Assembly (NCBI GenBank): GCA_964030785.1
Contig: OZ034968.1
Span: 74,756,427-74,820,426 of the forward strand
Direction: 5' to 3'
DNA from: Siderastrea siderea
Lineage: Eukaryota; Cnidaria; Anthozoa; Scleractinia; Rhizangiidae
Length of the DNA stretch: 64,000 nt
Below are positions 54,795 to 64,000 of the stretch, piece by piece (the first letter of the stretch is position 1; the number at the start of each line of letters is the position of its first letter). Made by a program: the position numbers and the translations under genes. Under the pieces are notes generated by a model. It saw only the letters and a program-made list of their open reading frames with translations. It did no database searches and was not told the origin of the DNA.

Positions 54795-56646
54795 GACTGG
54801 ATCACTCGTTGTCCCAAAAGACAATTATCCAGTTCATGGCGATCTCAACAAGGTTATAAGTTATGAATCACAAAGGGAGATATTCTTGTCAAAGAAGGAA
54901 GGAGGTCAAATGGAAGCAAATATTGATATAAATAATAATACAATTTTCAATGTGAAAGACCCCACACAGGCAGATCATGCAACAAATAAAAAATATGTCG
55001 ATAACCAACTTGTGAAAAAATTGGATAAAAATGTTGATATTGATATGACAAATAAATCAATTACTAATCTTAAATTACCATCAAATCAAAAAGACGCCAC
55101 AAATGTAGAATTTGTTAATAAAAGAATTACTGAAACACAAAAAAATTATCTCAAACTTGATGGCACAACAAGTATGTCTGGAGACTTGAATTTAAATAAC
55201 AATAAAATTGTTAACTTACAAACCGATTACAGAGACTCGAAATCCGCAGCTAATGTTGATTTTGTGCAAGAGGAAATAAAAGATTTGAGAAATCTTGTCA
55301 CTCAAAAAATTCGTGAATCTCATATCAATAACTCAGGTCAAAAAAGGGACGCCTTCAGATACTTAATGGAGGACGATGATGAATCTTCGAGTGAAAAAAA
55401 TATCAATGTTTTGGGTATTGTTGATTTTCCCAATTCTCCACATCAAATTAATAAAAAAGCTTACCAACTTCAACTCTTGTTTGAAAAAAGCTCACCCAAC
55501 AAGTACCGGTCACGCCTCGGTTTTAACTTATATAAACTTCCAGTCGGGTATTACACAATGGTCGTTGAATGGTTTCCGCCAGAAATGAATGAGATAACTG
55601 CAACAGCTCAAGGAAAAACGATTTCAATTTCTGATGAAACAACCAAAACATTCAAGAATTACACCAAAACAGTTATCCATTTACGCAGATGGGGTAGCTC
55701 ACCTCCACAATTCCTTTATCTTGATTTGCACGGTACAGTCAGTAATCCATCATTTTTAACAATTGGGCATTTAATTGTCTATGGTGTTAAAGAAACAATT
55801 TCAAACGTTGACCCAAGTGTCTATGACATCGCTTTTGTTATTAAAAATGGCAAAATGGCGATGGAAACGGATCTTGATTTAAATAATCATAAAATAATCA
55901 ATTTAGACGATCCATTAAATGAAGGTGATGCCTGCAATAAACGTTCTTTGAATATTGTGGAAACAAAAATAAATAACATAAGTTATTATACCAAGGATCA
56001 TACATATAGAACTATCTTCGGTAATGATTTTTATGATCTAGAAGAAACAAGCACGTATAATCTCGTAAATGGTGTATCTGGTGTTGTTATTAGTGGTCTA
56101 CAACCTAATTTCATCCTCGGCACAAATCGTCTTATAAATTTTTATAGTCCAAAATATGGTTTACAATTAAATATAAAGACACATATTCGAACAGTTGATA
56201 TATTCAATCAAAATACAAGTTTTACATTCTTCATGTCTTTTTGGCACGATACAACCAAAACATGTGAGATCAGTTGGTCAAACACTCTTGGCTTTCAAGT
56301 AAAATTCTATCCTCGATATCAGATCACCGATAAAAAATTAATAATTGATAGTCAATCCAAAAATTATGAAAAAACATTTACAACCGACTTTCAAAACAAG
56401 CAAATTTTTGTTTGGATCTGTTATAACGGCTCTAATAATTTACATAAATTCAGTTTGAGTAATTACTCATCTCATGTTGATGAAACATTCGTTGCACCTG
56501 TTAGCTTTCAAAGCAAGCAACTTGAAATCGACTTTGACGGATATGTTAAAAAAGTAGGTTTGATTGATAAATTCATTGATATAGGCAGCCTAGAATTTCA
56601 TAAAATTTTATTAGAGGAAAAGAGAAATGGTGCTTATCTAGAATAA
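54795..56646 (+). pseudogene. Fibre-like gene, 3' part, after the inner element
   Basis: About 617 codons that continue the fibre-like gene broken at 32754, with no stop or frame change. The first part (to about 55290) has four or more tail-fibre-type repeats with the patterns N-N-x-I-x-N-(V/L) and DA..N..YVD, and a further copy near 55865-55950 (DLDLNNHKIINLDDPLNEGD). Between and after lie two beta-rich regions likely to be receptor-binding or structural heads. No ATG immediately precedes it, so alone it is probably silent unless started internally. Broken by insertion, otherwise well preserved. Confidence 0.82.
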
Positions 56647-56665
56647 TAATATAAACAAAGAATAT

Positions 56666-57538
56666 ATGTCAAGTTTCACAGACTATGAAAAATATCATTT
56701 ACATAATTACGTATACAAAAAAGGAACGTTATCAGAAACTTTATTCTGGGAAAGATATCAACTAGCTGATTGTCTATATAAGATAGACCGAGGTAGTCCA
56801 TCTGAGGTTACTTTTGATAATTCAACTAGAGCAGTATCATATCTTTTCGATCAATCTCTTAAAGAAAATGATGCCAACCAAGCAACACAAACAACTAAAC
56901 CCATTTTATGCACAAAAGCTGAAAAAAATAATTATCGATATCATTTAAAATTTGATGGTAGCAAACGAATGTTATCAAACATAAATTTAAATCCTGCTTC
57001 TGGGCAAGCTGATATAGTTAATGTTTTCATCGTTTATAGATTGAATTCATACACAGGATCTTATGCTGTTCGTAATGGACTTTTCGGACACGATAATGGA
57101 GGTTATGACAAATTTGTTGCATTCTCACCAACTGGTCATTTACTTGTAAGTGGAACAACAAATCAGCATATTGTCATTGGACTAAGTGCTTTCAATGGTA
57201 AGAATGCTACAGCACCATACCAATCAAAAGCTAATGCGAGTGAACTGAATAAATGGATCTGTTTATCAATTCACTGGGATGTACCTGGTGGTAACAACGC
57301 TTCTGAAACATGGTGTAACGGTAAAAAATTAGCTAATTTCACAGCAAGAACATCACCTGGAAGTACTAACATGACATTTGGAGATTTGAACCCCTCTGGT
57401 GTTGCAGGTTTGAAGGGTGATATAGCTTTTTTTTGTCTTTACAAAGGTAAAAATCTTACTGAATCAAATATCAAACTTCACCATTACGTACTTTGCAAAT
57501 GGTATGCTGTGGATCATGATCCGAATTCATTCAATTAA
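56666..57538 (+). CDS. LamG/concanavalin-like virion protein
   Basis: 290 aa. The helical start (SSFTDYEKYHLHNYVYKKGT) is followed by a beta-rich region of the LamG/concanavalin A-like type: YHLKFDGSKRMLSNINLN, DIVNVFIVYRLNSYTGSY, LNKWICLSIHWDVPGGNN, GLKGDIAFFCLYKGKNLTES. Lies directly downstream of the fibre gene and is likely an accessory adhesin. Cell-surface glycan binding is plausible but not shown. Intact. Confidence 0.62.
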   Translation: MSSFTDYEKYHLHNYVYKKGTLSETLFWERYQLADCLYKIDRGSPSEVTFDNSTRAVSYLFDQSLKENDANQATQTTKPILCTKAEKNNYRYHLKFDGSKRMLSNINLNPASGQADIVNVFIVYRLNSYTGSYAVRNGLFGHDNGGYDKFVAFSPTGHLLVSGTTNQHIVIGLSAFNGKNATAPYQSKANASELNKWICLSIHWDVPGGNNASETWCNGKKLANFTARTSPGSTNMTFGDLNPSGVAGLKGDIAFFCLYKGKNLTESNIKLHHYVLCKWYAVDHDPNSFN

Positions 57539-57552
57539 TATAATAATATAAT

Positions 57553-57675
57553 ATGAGAACAACAACTTTAATCAATGAAATTATTGATAGTATCGAGAAA
57601 TTGGTTGAAAACATCAAAAAATTATACCATAGTATTAAATTATCATTCATGAAGAAAAAAAATGTAACCATATAA
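57553..57675 (+). CDS. 40-aa helical peptide
   Basis: ATG at 57553, encoding TLINEIIDSIEKLVENIKKL then a Lys-rich end; its TAA overlaps the next gene's ATG (TAATG). ATATAATA precedes the start, like the other outer genes. Probably a small virion or membrane-associated peptide. Could be fortuitous. Confidence 0.4.
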   Translation: MRTTTLINEIIDSIEKLVENIKKLYHSIKLSFMKKKNVTI

Positions 57676-58169
57676 TGTATATGGATAGTCGTAAGAATAT
57701 ATTCAATTGGAACCATGTTTCAGAAAAATTAACGGAAGATCAAATATCTGAGTTGAAAGCATTGTACAAATTCTATCATAAAAAATATTGGCTTGCCAAA
57801 ATGACTTTTAAATATTTCAAAAAAGCAGAACTTGCATGTAATATCGGATCTGTTTTATTGGTAGTAACAGGGACAGTAGTTGGTGGTGTAACGCTAAACC
57901 CTATTCCTCTCGGAACAATATCTGGTGCTGGTCTCTTGCTTAAAACATATTCAGAGGCTAAAAACTACAAAAGGAAGATTGAGATGTCTAAATTCGCATA
58001 CACTTCGTACGAAAAGGTTTTAATAGATTTGCGGTCTTTTATGAGAGGACTGGAGTATAATGACAAAGAATTTCTTGATTATGTCAAAGTTCTTGATGAT
58101 ATAATCATTGATATGTGCCCGTTAACTGACAAATTTGAAAAGAAATATAATAAGGTGTTCATCCAATAA
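57675..58169 (+). CDS. Outer two-TM membrane protein
   Basis: 164 aa. ALYKFYHKKYWLAKMTFKYF precedes two hydrophobic segments (about 55-75, IGSVLLVVTGTVVGGVTL; about 77-90). It is followed by KRKIEMSKFAYTSYEKVL, DLRSFMRGLEYNDKEFLD and LDDIIIDMCPL. Clear homologue of the inner gene at 41675, and one of the few accessory genes shared by both elements. Its last bases overlap the convergent VLTF3-like gene by 11 bp. Confidence 0.7.
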   Translation: MYMDSRKNIFNWNHVSEKLTEDQISELKALYKFYHKKYWLAKMTFKYFKKAELACNIGSVLLVVTGTVVGGVTLNPIPLGTISGAGLLLKTYSEAKNYKRKIEMSKFAYTSYEKVLIDLRSFMRGLEYNDKEFLDYVKVLDDIIIDMCPLTDKFEKKYNKVFIQ

Positions 58170-58719
58170 TAGATTTTATTTTATCACCGATTAGAGACAT
58201 AATACTAGCCCAATATTTATTGTAAAAAGCTAATGTTTTTTTCGATTTACTGATTGGAATATTTTTGTAAGGTATTCCCATCATCTTGAATATCATTCTC
58301 ATAATAAAATTAACGCTAATCATTCTTTTCCTTGTACCATTTACTTGATCAATAATATTACCTATCTCTGCAAAAACTCGTTCAATTTTACATTTTTGAT
58401 GGTGTGATATTTCTATATTATATTTTTCTTCGATTTTCAGTAACAGGTTGTTAATGTGGTACTCTCGATGGTAAACAGATTTTCTTATAAATCTATGTCT
58501 ATTCTCATAGAAATCAACATATTCTTTTGCATAATTATATCCTTGTACAACACCACAACTTCGACAAACTTGCATTCCATCAGTTGTTATAACCTCCTGA
58601 TTATCACAGCATTTATCATCTTTCGGTTTTTTATTAGAATCTTCTATTTTTTCGTCACAAAAAGGACAAACAACTTCTGATTCTTTCAGGTAATCGTGAA
58701 TATCTGAGTTACAATACAT
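58159..58719 (-). CDS. VLTF3-like late transcription factor
   Basis: 186 aa. The N-terminal CPFCDEKI and CCDNQ...VCRSCGVVQGYNY form zinc-ribbon pairs like TFIIB/poxvirus VLTF3. It is followed by YHREYHINNLLLKIEEKYNI and a helical C-terminus (RMISVNFIMRMIFKMMGIPY). Poxvirus VLTF3-like proteins drive late genes in many nucleocytoplasmic DNA viruses, and homologues occur in some Polintons (family knowledge). It is the only outer gene encoded between the membrane protein and the right TIR. It is the natural candidate to read the TCTAA-type motifs. Confidence 0.6.
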   Translation of the reverse strand: MYCNSDIHDYLKESEVVCPFCDEKIEDSNKKPKDDKCCDNQEVITTDGMQVCRSCGVVQGYNYAKEYVDFYENRHRFIRKSVYHREYHINNLLLKIEEKYNIEISHHQKCKIERVFAEIGNIIDQVNGTRKRMISVNFIMRMIFKMMGIPYKNIPISKSKKTLAFYNKYWASIMSLIGDKIKSIIG

Positions 58720-58756
58720 TCTATACTATTATATGATATTATATTTTTAAGTAATA

Positions 58757-59484
58757 TTCATCCGATGGCAAACTGCGCTCGTACTCCCAACTATGAGATA
58801 ATGCCAAATATATTTTCCATGAGATAATACCAAATAGATTTCCATAAAATATTACCATCAGATGGAACCAGCATCGCAAAAAGAAACTTCCCCTCTTGAT
58901 CGCTTTGCGATCAATTCACTGCCTCACAAAAGCTCCGCTTTTGTTCCCCAATGCTAAAAATATGGATCTAGCATATGATAGTCATGTGATGGAGATATAG
59001 AATGGAACCAATATACCAGCATCGCAAAAAGAAACTTCCCCTCTTGATCGCTTTGCGATCAATTCACTGCCTCACAAAAGCTCCGCTTTTGTTCCCCAAT
59101 GCTAAAAATATGGATCTAGCATATGATAGTCATGTGATGGAGATATAGAATGGAACCAATATACCAGCATCGCAAAAAGAAACTTCCCCTCTTGATCGCT
59201 TTGCGATCAATTCACTGCCTCACAAAAGCTCCGCTTTTGTTCCCCAATGCTAAAAATATGGATCTAGCATATGAAACCATATTGCTTACTGCGCCCTACG
59301 AGACTACGTCTCTACCCACAGTAAGCTGGAAGGAGCCTCACTCGTCACTAAAGTGACGACTTCCCGAGCCTGCTCGGCTCCTACCAACATATAGATTTCC
59401 ATCTGATGGAAAGTAGTTAATACTTGGGATTGGTAAGAGCGCATTTTGAAAAAATGCGCTCGTACCCCCAAGTATATAACTACT
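58757..59484 (-). repeat. Right 728-bp TIR of outer element
   Basis: Inverse of 18908-19635, same length and same three 148-bp units (about 58866-59273), ending TATAACTACT. Starts 38 bp upstream of the VLTF3-like ATG, so the TIR is close to that gene's promoter. Confidence 0.92.
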
Positions 59485-59490
59485 ACTTCC
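59485..59490. repeat. Right target-site duplication of outer element (ACTTCC)
   Basis: Copy of ACTTCC adjacent to the outer TIR, matching 18902-18907. Confidence 0.9.
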
Positions 59491-60551
59491 AAATTCAGGC
59501 GAAAAACTGTTGTTCTTTGATTTGTTACTTGTATTTTCGATCAGTTTGTCTTACCTGCACACTTTTCCATGTTTATGTATCGCATGTTAATTCACCAATC
59601 ATAGCCGATGTACCACTCGCTCACAATTAGTTTAACCACGGACTACGGACTGACAGGGGCCTCTGCGGACTGTGGACTAGCGGACTATCCGAAAATTGCG
59701 GACTAACTCAATGTCTCAAATAATGCACATACGTTTTGACAATTCCGTTAACAAAGGATAAAAGCTGAACTGAAGTGTAATTGAACTGAGGAGATAAGAA
59801 CTTACAATATTTAACATCTACTTTGTTGCTGCGTAACTAGAACTAACTAGATTATACGTAGCCTGCACTCCGTAGTCCATATTTGTAGATAATTGTACCT
59901 AGTCCTTGTTTTATGCCAAACGCACAGTCCATATCTTATACCGACCGATTTGGAATGCGACTTCCCAACACGAGACATCGAACATGGCAAAACTTGCGGA
60001 GATTAGACTGACAACTAGGAGTGTCTGAACAAACGATTAAATACAAGGGGTTACAAATGTTTTGGGGGGAAAACGTTCCTCACTCGCGGCAGTTCGAGGT
60101 CTCACACCGGAGTTCGGGTACATCGCTTAATTAGCTGCTTATAAAAAGTCTGAACATGTCTACTTTGCTGTGAGTACCAGAATTTTAAGTTCTTTTAGCC
60201 TTTAAATGGAAGGTATGCTTTCTAACACCTTCACTGACTTCACTGGAGTAAAAGAACTATTTACGTGCGATTTACAGTATTCAAGTGAGGAGGGTGAAGT
60301 TGCAAACTGGTTCTTATCACCGCAGCCGATTTAACCGATGAAACGCGGCAGGATTTTTGGATCGTGACACGAGTGCATGGGGCCATGCGTTGATCACGAG
60401 TAAAAATCCATAAGGGTATCGCCGATGTTATGACTTAAATTTACTTTTTGTTAGCTGTTGAAACTCTTTATCGTTTCCATCGTTTGGCTCCGTTGCTCTG
60501 GAAACAAATTCAACTCAAATCTATTAGGGGAGACAGGGTGGCTATAAAGGG
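59491..60551. other. Right host flank, no gene seen
   Basis: About 1 kb of host DNA. It contains a short CGGACT-repeat stretch (about 59637-59705, CTACGGACTGACAGGGG...GCGGACTGTGGACTAGCGGACT) that looks like a degraded simple repeat. No coding sequence. Confidence 0.4.
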
Positions 60552-60813
60552 AGACAGCGTGGTCGAGTGGTTAGGGCGCCGGACTTTAACTCCAGAGGTC
60601 CCGGGTTCAAGTCCCGCTCTGAGCACTAGCTGGAATTGATCTCGGTAGCCCCGAGTTCAACACCTCCCTTAAGCTTGTCAACTGGTATGCCCTCTCTGTC
60701 AGTTGGGGTTCTTAAAGCTGTTATGTTCATTTAGATTATTTCTTTCATTGTCAAATTTTTCCTGACAATATTTTTAACATCTCTTTTTCAACGATTGTAC
60801 TCTTGTTATTAAA

Positions 60814-60863
<50 letters not shown>

Positions 60864-60878
60864 TTATTATTATTATTG
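60552..60878 (+). mobile_element. tRNA-derived SINE with ATT tail
   Basis: Head GACAGCGTGGTCGAGTGG (A box TGGTCGAGTGG) and GGGTTCAAGTCCC (B box) about 40 bp later, in tRNA spacing. The acceptor is only partly paired, so it is not a functional tRNA. A roughly 180-bp unrelated body follows and ends in a (ATT)n tail (about 60810-60878). This is the standard architecture of a SINE. Confidence 0.68.
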
Positions 60879-61757
60879 ATTTCAAGCAGTGCGCTGGGCT
60901 GCGTGTGATTGGCAACGCTACAGTGACCCATTCAAACCAAACGACGAACATTATATCACGAAACCTCTGAGCATTAGTGTAAATCACAAATTGCAAATGA
61001 AGAGGCAATAAACAAACATTTCATTTATTGAAGAACTTAAGTTGGCCCCATGAGTATGTCCTGTTCCGTACTTCGTGTACAATACAGGGGGGGCAACTAG
61101 ACAAAATTCATGTTGTTCTTTTACCATATCAGAAAAACCTTATAACACGTCACTGAAGATATGTACAGCATTGATTGACACAGGTACGAAATTTACAAAC
61201 TTCTCTAAGTTTCGCTATGGTCATCCAAATTTACAGACTTACTACACTGAATAAGATATTAGAAAGGCCTCAACGAGAACTGTGAAATTCACGATACTGT
61301 GTGAAACATTTGTAAATCTCGCAGAGGCAAATCATTTGCCTGAAAATTTGCAACCCACAAAGAAAAACTGCACCGCAGTGAAATTTATATATCTCGCCAG
61401 CCAGAAGACAAATATTTAAAATTTGTAAAAGTCTATTAAGTTTGACATTTTACGAACCAATACGAATTGTAAAAGTCGTAATTTTATAACCCTCGCTAAC
61501 CTCAACCAAAGCATCGTAAAATTTGTAATATTTGTAGCTGCGTGCAACTCAGACACCAAAACGACCACAACAAATGAGTGTCTGGTACTAGAAACAGTAT
61601 TTAGACGTTGGCTATGTTTACAAAAAATCGGCCAGATGTGCTTTCCGTGTTGTGACCTTATAAATAATTGCCCGCCATACCATATTCCAGAATTTTTTTA
61701 ATGCAGTTCTGAGCCGCGTGTGAATAAGTTCATCGCTGAGACTCAATTATCCTGAGA

Positions 61758-61830
61758 TCAATGGTCATATTTAGCTGCAGGTTTCATGTAGGTTTCGGTC
61801 ATAATCTTCATCATTGTCTTCTTGGAAATC
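61758..61830 (-). CDS. DHRS7: DHRS7-like SDR gene B, last coding exon
   Basis: Encodes ISKKTMMKIMTETYMKPAAK and ends with TGA at 61758. The acceptor CTCTAG precedes 61830. The first base completes the Trp codon begun by the upstream exon, giving the Trp-Ile junction seen near the C-terminus of DHRS7 proteins. Joins the exon at 62919-63091. Confidence 0.7.
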
Positions 61831-62918
61831 CTAGAGATAGAACGGACATAGCAGAGTTTAAATCATCGGGTATATATATTGTACATTAGAGTACAAATCA
61901 ATCAAATCCCAGTAAGGTGCCCCGTCTGATATTCTGAACCTCAGTGCTGTCTGCAATGTCTTGTTTTCCTAGACAAGACGAATTGCTCCACATTTGCCGC
62001 CTTTCTTCGCTCAGGTGTTAAATGGCTACGGACAAACCGTTACGGACTCAAGGCGAATGATACTCCAATCTGCTTCATGCTGCAAAAAACTGCAATTATG
62101 TTCTCGTTGGGTACCCTAGGCCCAAGAAGGACTTACACTTTACAGCAGGCATTGAAAACTGAAGCTGTCTTTTGTATGCGGGCTCATTTCGTTATTTTTC
62201 TTCACTGGGGGCTTGAGGTAACCAATGTTCAGTTTTTAATGAGGCTTTTATTTTAACAGAGTAAAATATCTTATAAAAAGATCCGAGTAATGAAAATTAA
62301 GATTCTTGCAACATCCACAAAAATCTGGAGCTTCAAGACCTCAAAAATGATAACAAGATCCTTATCAAAGGATCCTCAACAAGATCCCTGAAGACCTTAT
62401 GTGGATCTTTAAAGGTCTCCACAGGTATTTGATATTCACCATGGAAGGCTAATTTTCTTTTTACGCCCACTTCAAGATGGCAGACAGTTAACGTTTATCG
62501 CAGAAAAAAAGGAAAAAACTGTTCAAACAATTCAAAAATTGGTTGCATTCAAACCAATTCTCTGTCTCTGTTCTAAATTTACACTACCGAAATGTTAGTT
62601 TCTCGAAGTAGTTTTTTTTTACCGTTCCCATCGTGACACTATGCATTATGCGAACACTCGTCGTTTTCAAATTATAATCAACCAACACAGACCTATCGCT
62701 GAAGCCAGACAGTAAAACAGTGCTCAATTTTAAATGTTTGACGCTTTATGAACTTGAAAACGTAACAGGTTGTTCAATACAATGAATACCCTTGCAAATG
62801 TCCGCCATCTTGAAGTGGGCGTAAAAAAAATTAGCCCGGGGAGGGCCATATCAAGTGAAGAGACTCAACTTGTTAACATTGACATATTAGCCTTGGGTTT
62901 CTGTTTATCCATACATAC
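61831..62918. other. Intron between last two exons of SDR gene B
   Basis: About 1.1 kb. It includes a near-inverted pair around AAGATGGC / GCCATCTT flanked by GGGCGTAAAA/TTTTACGCCC (about 62459-62480 and 62805-62830), probably a small inverted-repeat element of about 370 bp. No other feature. Confidence 0.45.
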
Positions 62919-63091
62919 CACTTAAAGAGGTTTGGAAAGTACTGGTTTATATAGACATATAGAAGGCCTGGGTATTCTGATATCCAGACTTCATCCAAGT
63001 TGTTAGCCATGCTCACTGTCATTAACTTTGCACAGCGTTCAGTCGGCATTCGAACCAGTCCATCCTTATAACGCGGTGAATCTTTAAAGAA
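62919..63091 (-). CDS. DHRS7: DHRS7-like SDR gene B, penultimate exon
   Basis: [20 protein letters not shown], then [20 protein letters not shown], then [16 protein letters not shown]. It corresponds to the C-terminal substrate-lid region of DHRS7 (MANxLxEVWISExP). Acceptor TTCTTGCAG above 63091, donor TG|GTATGT below 62919. The 5' exons must lie to the right of the window. This is a second gene, not a part of gene A, since gene A's first exon is at 11580 on the same strand. Confidence 0.8.
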
Positions 63092-63415
63092 CTGCAAGAA
63101 CAAAAAACAATTCTCAAGCCAGTGGAAAGAGTGACCAGGGTTCGTCTCAAGAAAAATCTTTGCAAACACTAGTGAGAAGAAGTATTTACAACTCTGTGTA
63201 TTGCTTTACTTTAGACTGATATTTTGTGAATGCTTCAGTTCGAATCTAACCCCGTACTACTGCACCTACAGTCTTTTTATTCAGCAGTCTTGGTAAACGC
63301 AAAACTGGATTATTTGATAAAAATATAACGAAATACAGCCTCTTTATCACAATTATTGTTGTAGCTAGCATGGTGACACTTGCCTTTGGACTTTTCTCTT
63401 GTTATATAAGGGAAC
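63092..63415. other. Intron of SDR gene B, no further exon seen
   Basis: AT-rich. No SDR exon or RNA gene recognised up to the LINE fragment. Confidence 0.4.
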
Positions 63416-63606
63416 ATGCACATTACTTCTACATTACGCCTAAATCCTGTTAACTTTAATCTGAAGACCTACGGGTCTAGAGCCCTTGCTGTTTCTGCTC
63501 CTGACCTTTGGAACAGCTTACCTGATAACATCCGTTCATGTGACAATTTAAGTACTTTTAAATCTAAACTTAAGACCTATCTTTTTAAAAAAGAATGTCA
63601 CTCTTA
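63416..63606 (+). pseudogene. 5'-truncated non-LTR retrotransposon (reverse transcriptase C-terminus)
   Basis: Open frame reading TYGSRALAVSAPDLWNSLPD, NIRSCDNLSTFKSKLKTYLF, the extreme C-terminus typical of CR1/L2-like LINE ORF2 proteins in invertebrates. It is followed by a short 3' UTR (TGAAGCGCCTAAAGCAGGAC) and an (ATT)n tail, as expected for a 5'-truncated insertion. Confidence 0.68.
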
Positions 63607-63710
63607 GTGAGGCTTATTTTTGTTTTAACATTAGTTTACCTTTGTATTTTATTCTTAACCTTTAGTGAAGCGCCTAAAGCAGGACTGGATAGGCGTTTGA
63701 TTATTTTAAC

Positions 63711-63718
63711 TATTATTA

Positions 63719-63776
<58 letters not shown>

Positions 63777-63793
63777 CATTATTATTATTATTA
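63711..63793 (+). repeat. (ATT)n microsatellite, LINE tail
   Basis: About 25 ATT units with one interruption, abutting the LINE 3' UTR. Confidence 0.9.
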
Positions 63794-64000
63794 ACATGCC
63801 CCCCTGCAGACAGCCACTGATATTCATCAGTGCTCCCCTTTATATGAGTGTCCAATTACAAGTATGCCCGTCCTGTACTGAAGAGTGTGCCAACTGGTCG
63901 GGTGGGTAAGTGCCCGTTTTCCAATCAGTGCCCAATAAAACCTAATGTAGAAAAATGTACATTTAGGTCGTGTTCTACTGGGTTCAACCGTTTTTGGTTG
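63794..64000. other. Right end of window, nothing recognised
   Basis: About 200 bp with no ORF, RNA gene or repeat that I can name. Confidence 0.4.

Larger units (their letters stand above)
18908..59484. mobile_element. Outer Polinton/adintovirus-like element (interrupted)
   Basis: A 40.6-kb block bounded by 728-bp terminal inverted repeats starting AGTAGT and flanked by a 6-bp target duplication. About 18.5 kb is its own sequence; the rest is a nested second element. It carries the full Polinton core: protein-primed PolB, rve integrase with chromodomain, adenain-like protease, FtsK/HerA-type ATPase, double-jelly-roll-type MCP and penton protein. It is AT-rich compared with the nested element. 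TIR copies differ at only one site that I noticed, pointing to a fairly recent insertion. Confidence 0.93.

Noticed and set aside
18908..59484. A single very large (40-kb) virus genome rather than two elements
   Set aside because: Duplicate core genes, a second pair of TIRs, the second 6-bp duplication and the clean break in the fibre gene show two elements.
60552..60627. A functional host tRNA-Leu-like gene
   Set aside because: A and B boxes are good, but the acceptor stem is mispaired and a SINE body with an ATT tail follows.
1..64000. Bacterial or phage contamination
   Set aside because: Spliced SDR exons, SINE/LINE tails, TATA/poly-A signals and animal-type Polinton genes point to a metazoan chromosome. 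Tail-fibre-type repeats alone are not evidence of a phage.

Overview
The window is metazoan nuclear DNA, and its centre is a nest of two large virus-like transposons. The host is an invertebrate animal, plausibly an anthozoan cnidarian. That guess rests on spliced short-chain dehydrogenase exons resembling DHRS7, plus Crypton, GIY-YIG retroelement, SINE, LINE, Harbinger and Tc1/mariner remnants. No species can be fixed from the sequence.

Layout. 1-18907 is left host flank: four exons (minus strand) of a DHRS7-like gene that runs off the left edge, with transposon remnants in its introns and upstream. 18908-59484 is an outer Polinton/Maverick-type (adintovirus-like) element with 728-bp terminal inverted repeats (TIRs) and a 6-bp target-site duplication (TSD) ACTTCC. 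Inside its fibre-like gene sits a second, complete Polinton-type element, 32755-54788 (22,034 bp, TIRs of about 330 bp, TSD TACGAT). Without the inner element and one TSD copy the outer one is about 18.5 kb, a normal Polinton size. 59491-64000 is right host flank with a tRNA-derived SINE, the last two exons of a second DHRS7-like gene and a LINE 3' fragment. The outer element therefore landed between two tandem SDR genes.

The outer element is AT-rich. It encodes protein-primed PolB, an AT-hook/zinc-finger protein, a Bro-N/VRR-NUC/C2H2 fusion, a chromodomain integrase, a phospholipase A2-like virion protein, an adenain-like protease, a pVI-like core protein, the major capsid protein (MCP), the penton/minor capsid protein (mCP), a PPxY protein, the packaging ATPase, the split fibre, a LamG-like protein, a two-TM membrane protein and a VLTF3-like factor. 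Six virion-type genes share a start-proximal TCTAA...ATATATG motif, and three replication-type genes share a different AATAATATATAG motif.

The inner element is clearly more GC-rich and from another lineage. It encodes its own PolB with an embedded Vsr-like nuclease domain, integrase, ATPase, protease, MCP, two tandem penton-like proteins, a PLA2-like protein, several small Arg-rich virion proteins that share an RRQRGG-type maturation site, a GRF zinc-finger protein, a RING-like protein, a SLOG/DUF2493-like nucleotide-binding protein and a tRNA-like gene. Its genes use conventional TATA boxes 30-55 bp upstream of the ATG. All inner core ORFs look intact. In the outer element the fibre is split, the integrase lacks an ATG upstream of its first catalytic Asp, and the protease lies in the -1 frame behind A9 runs.
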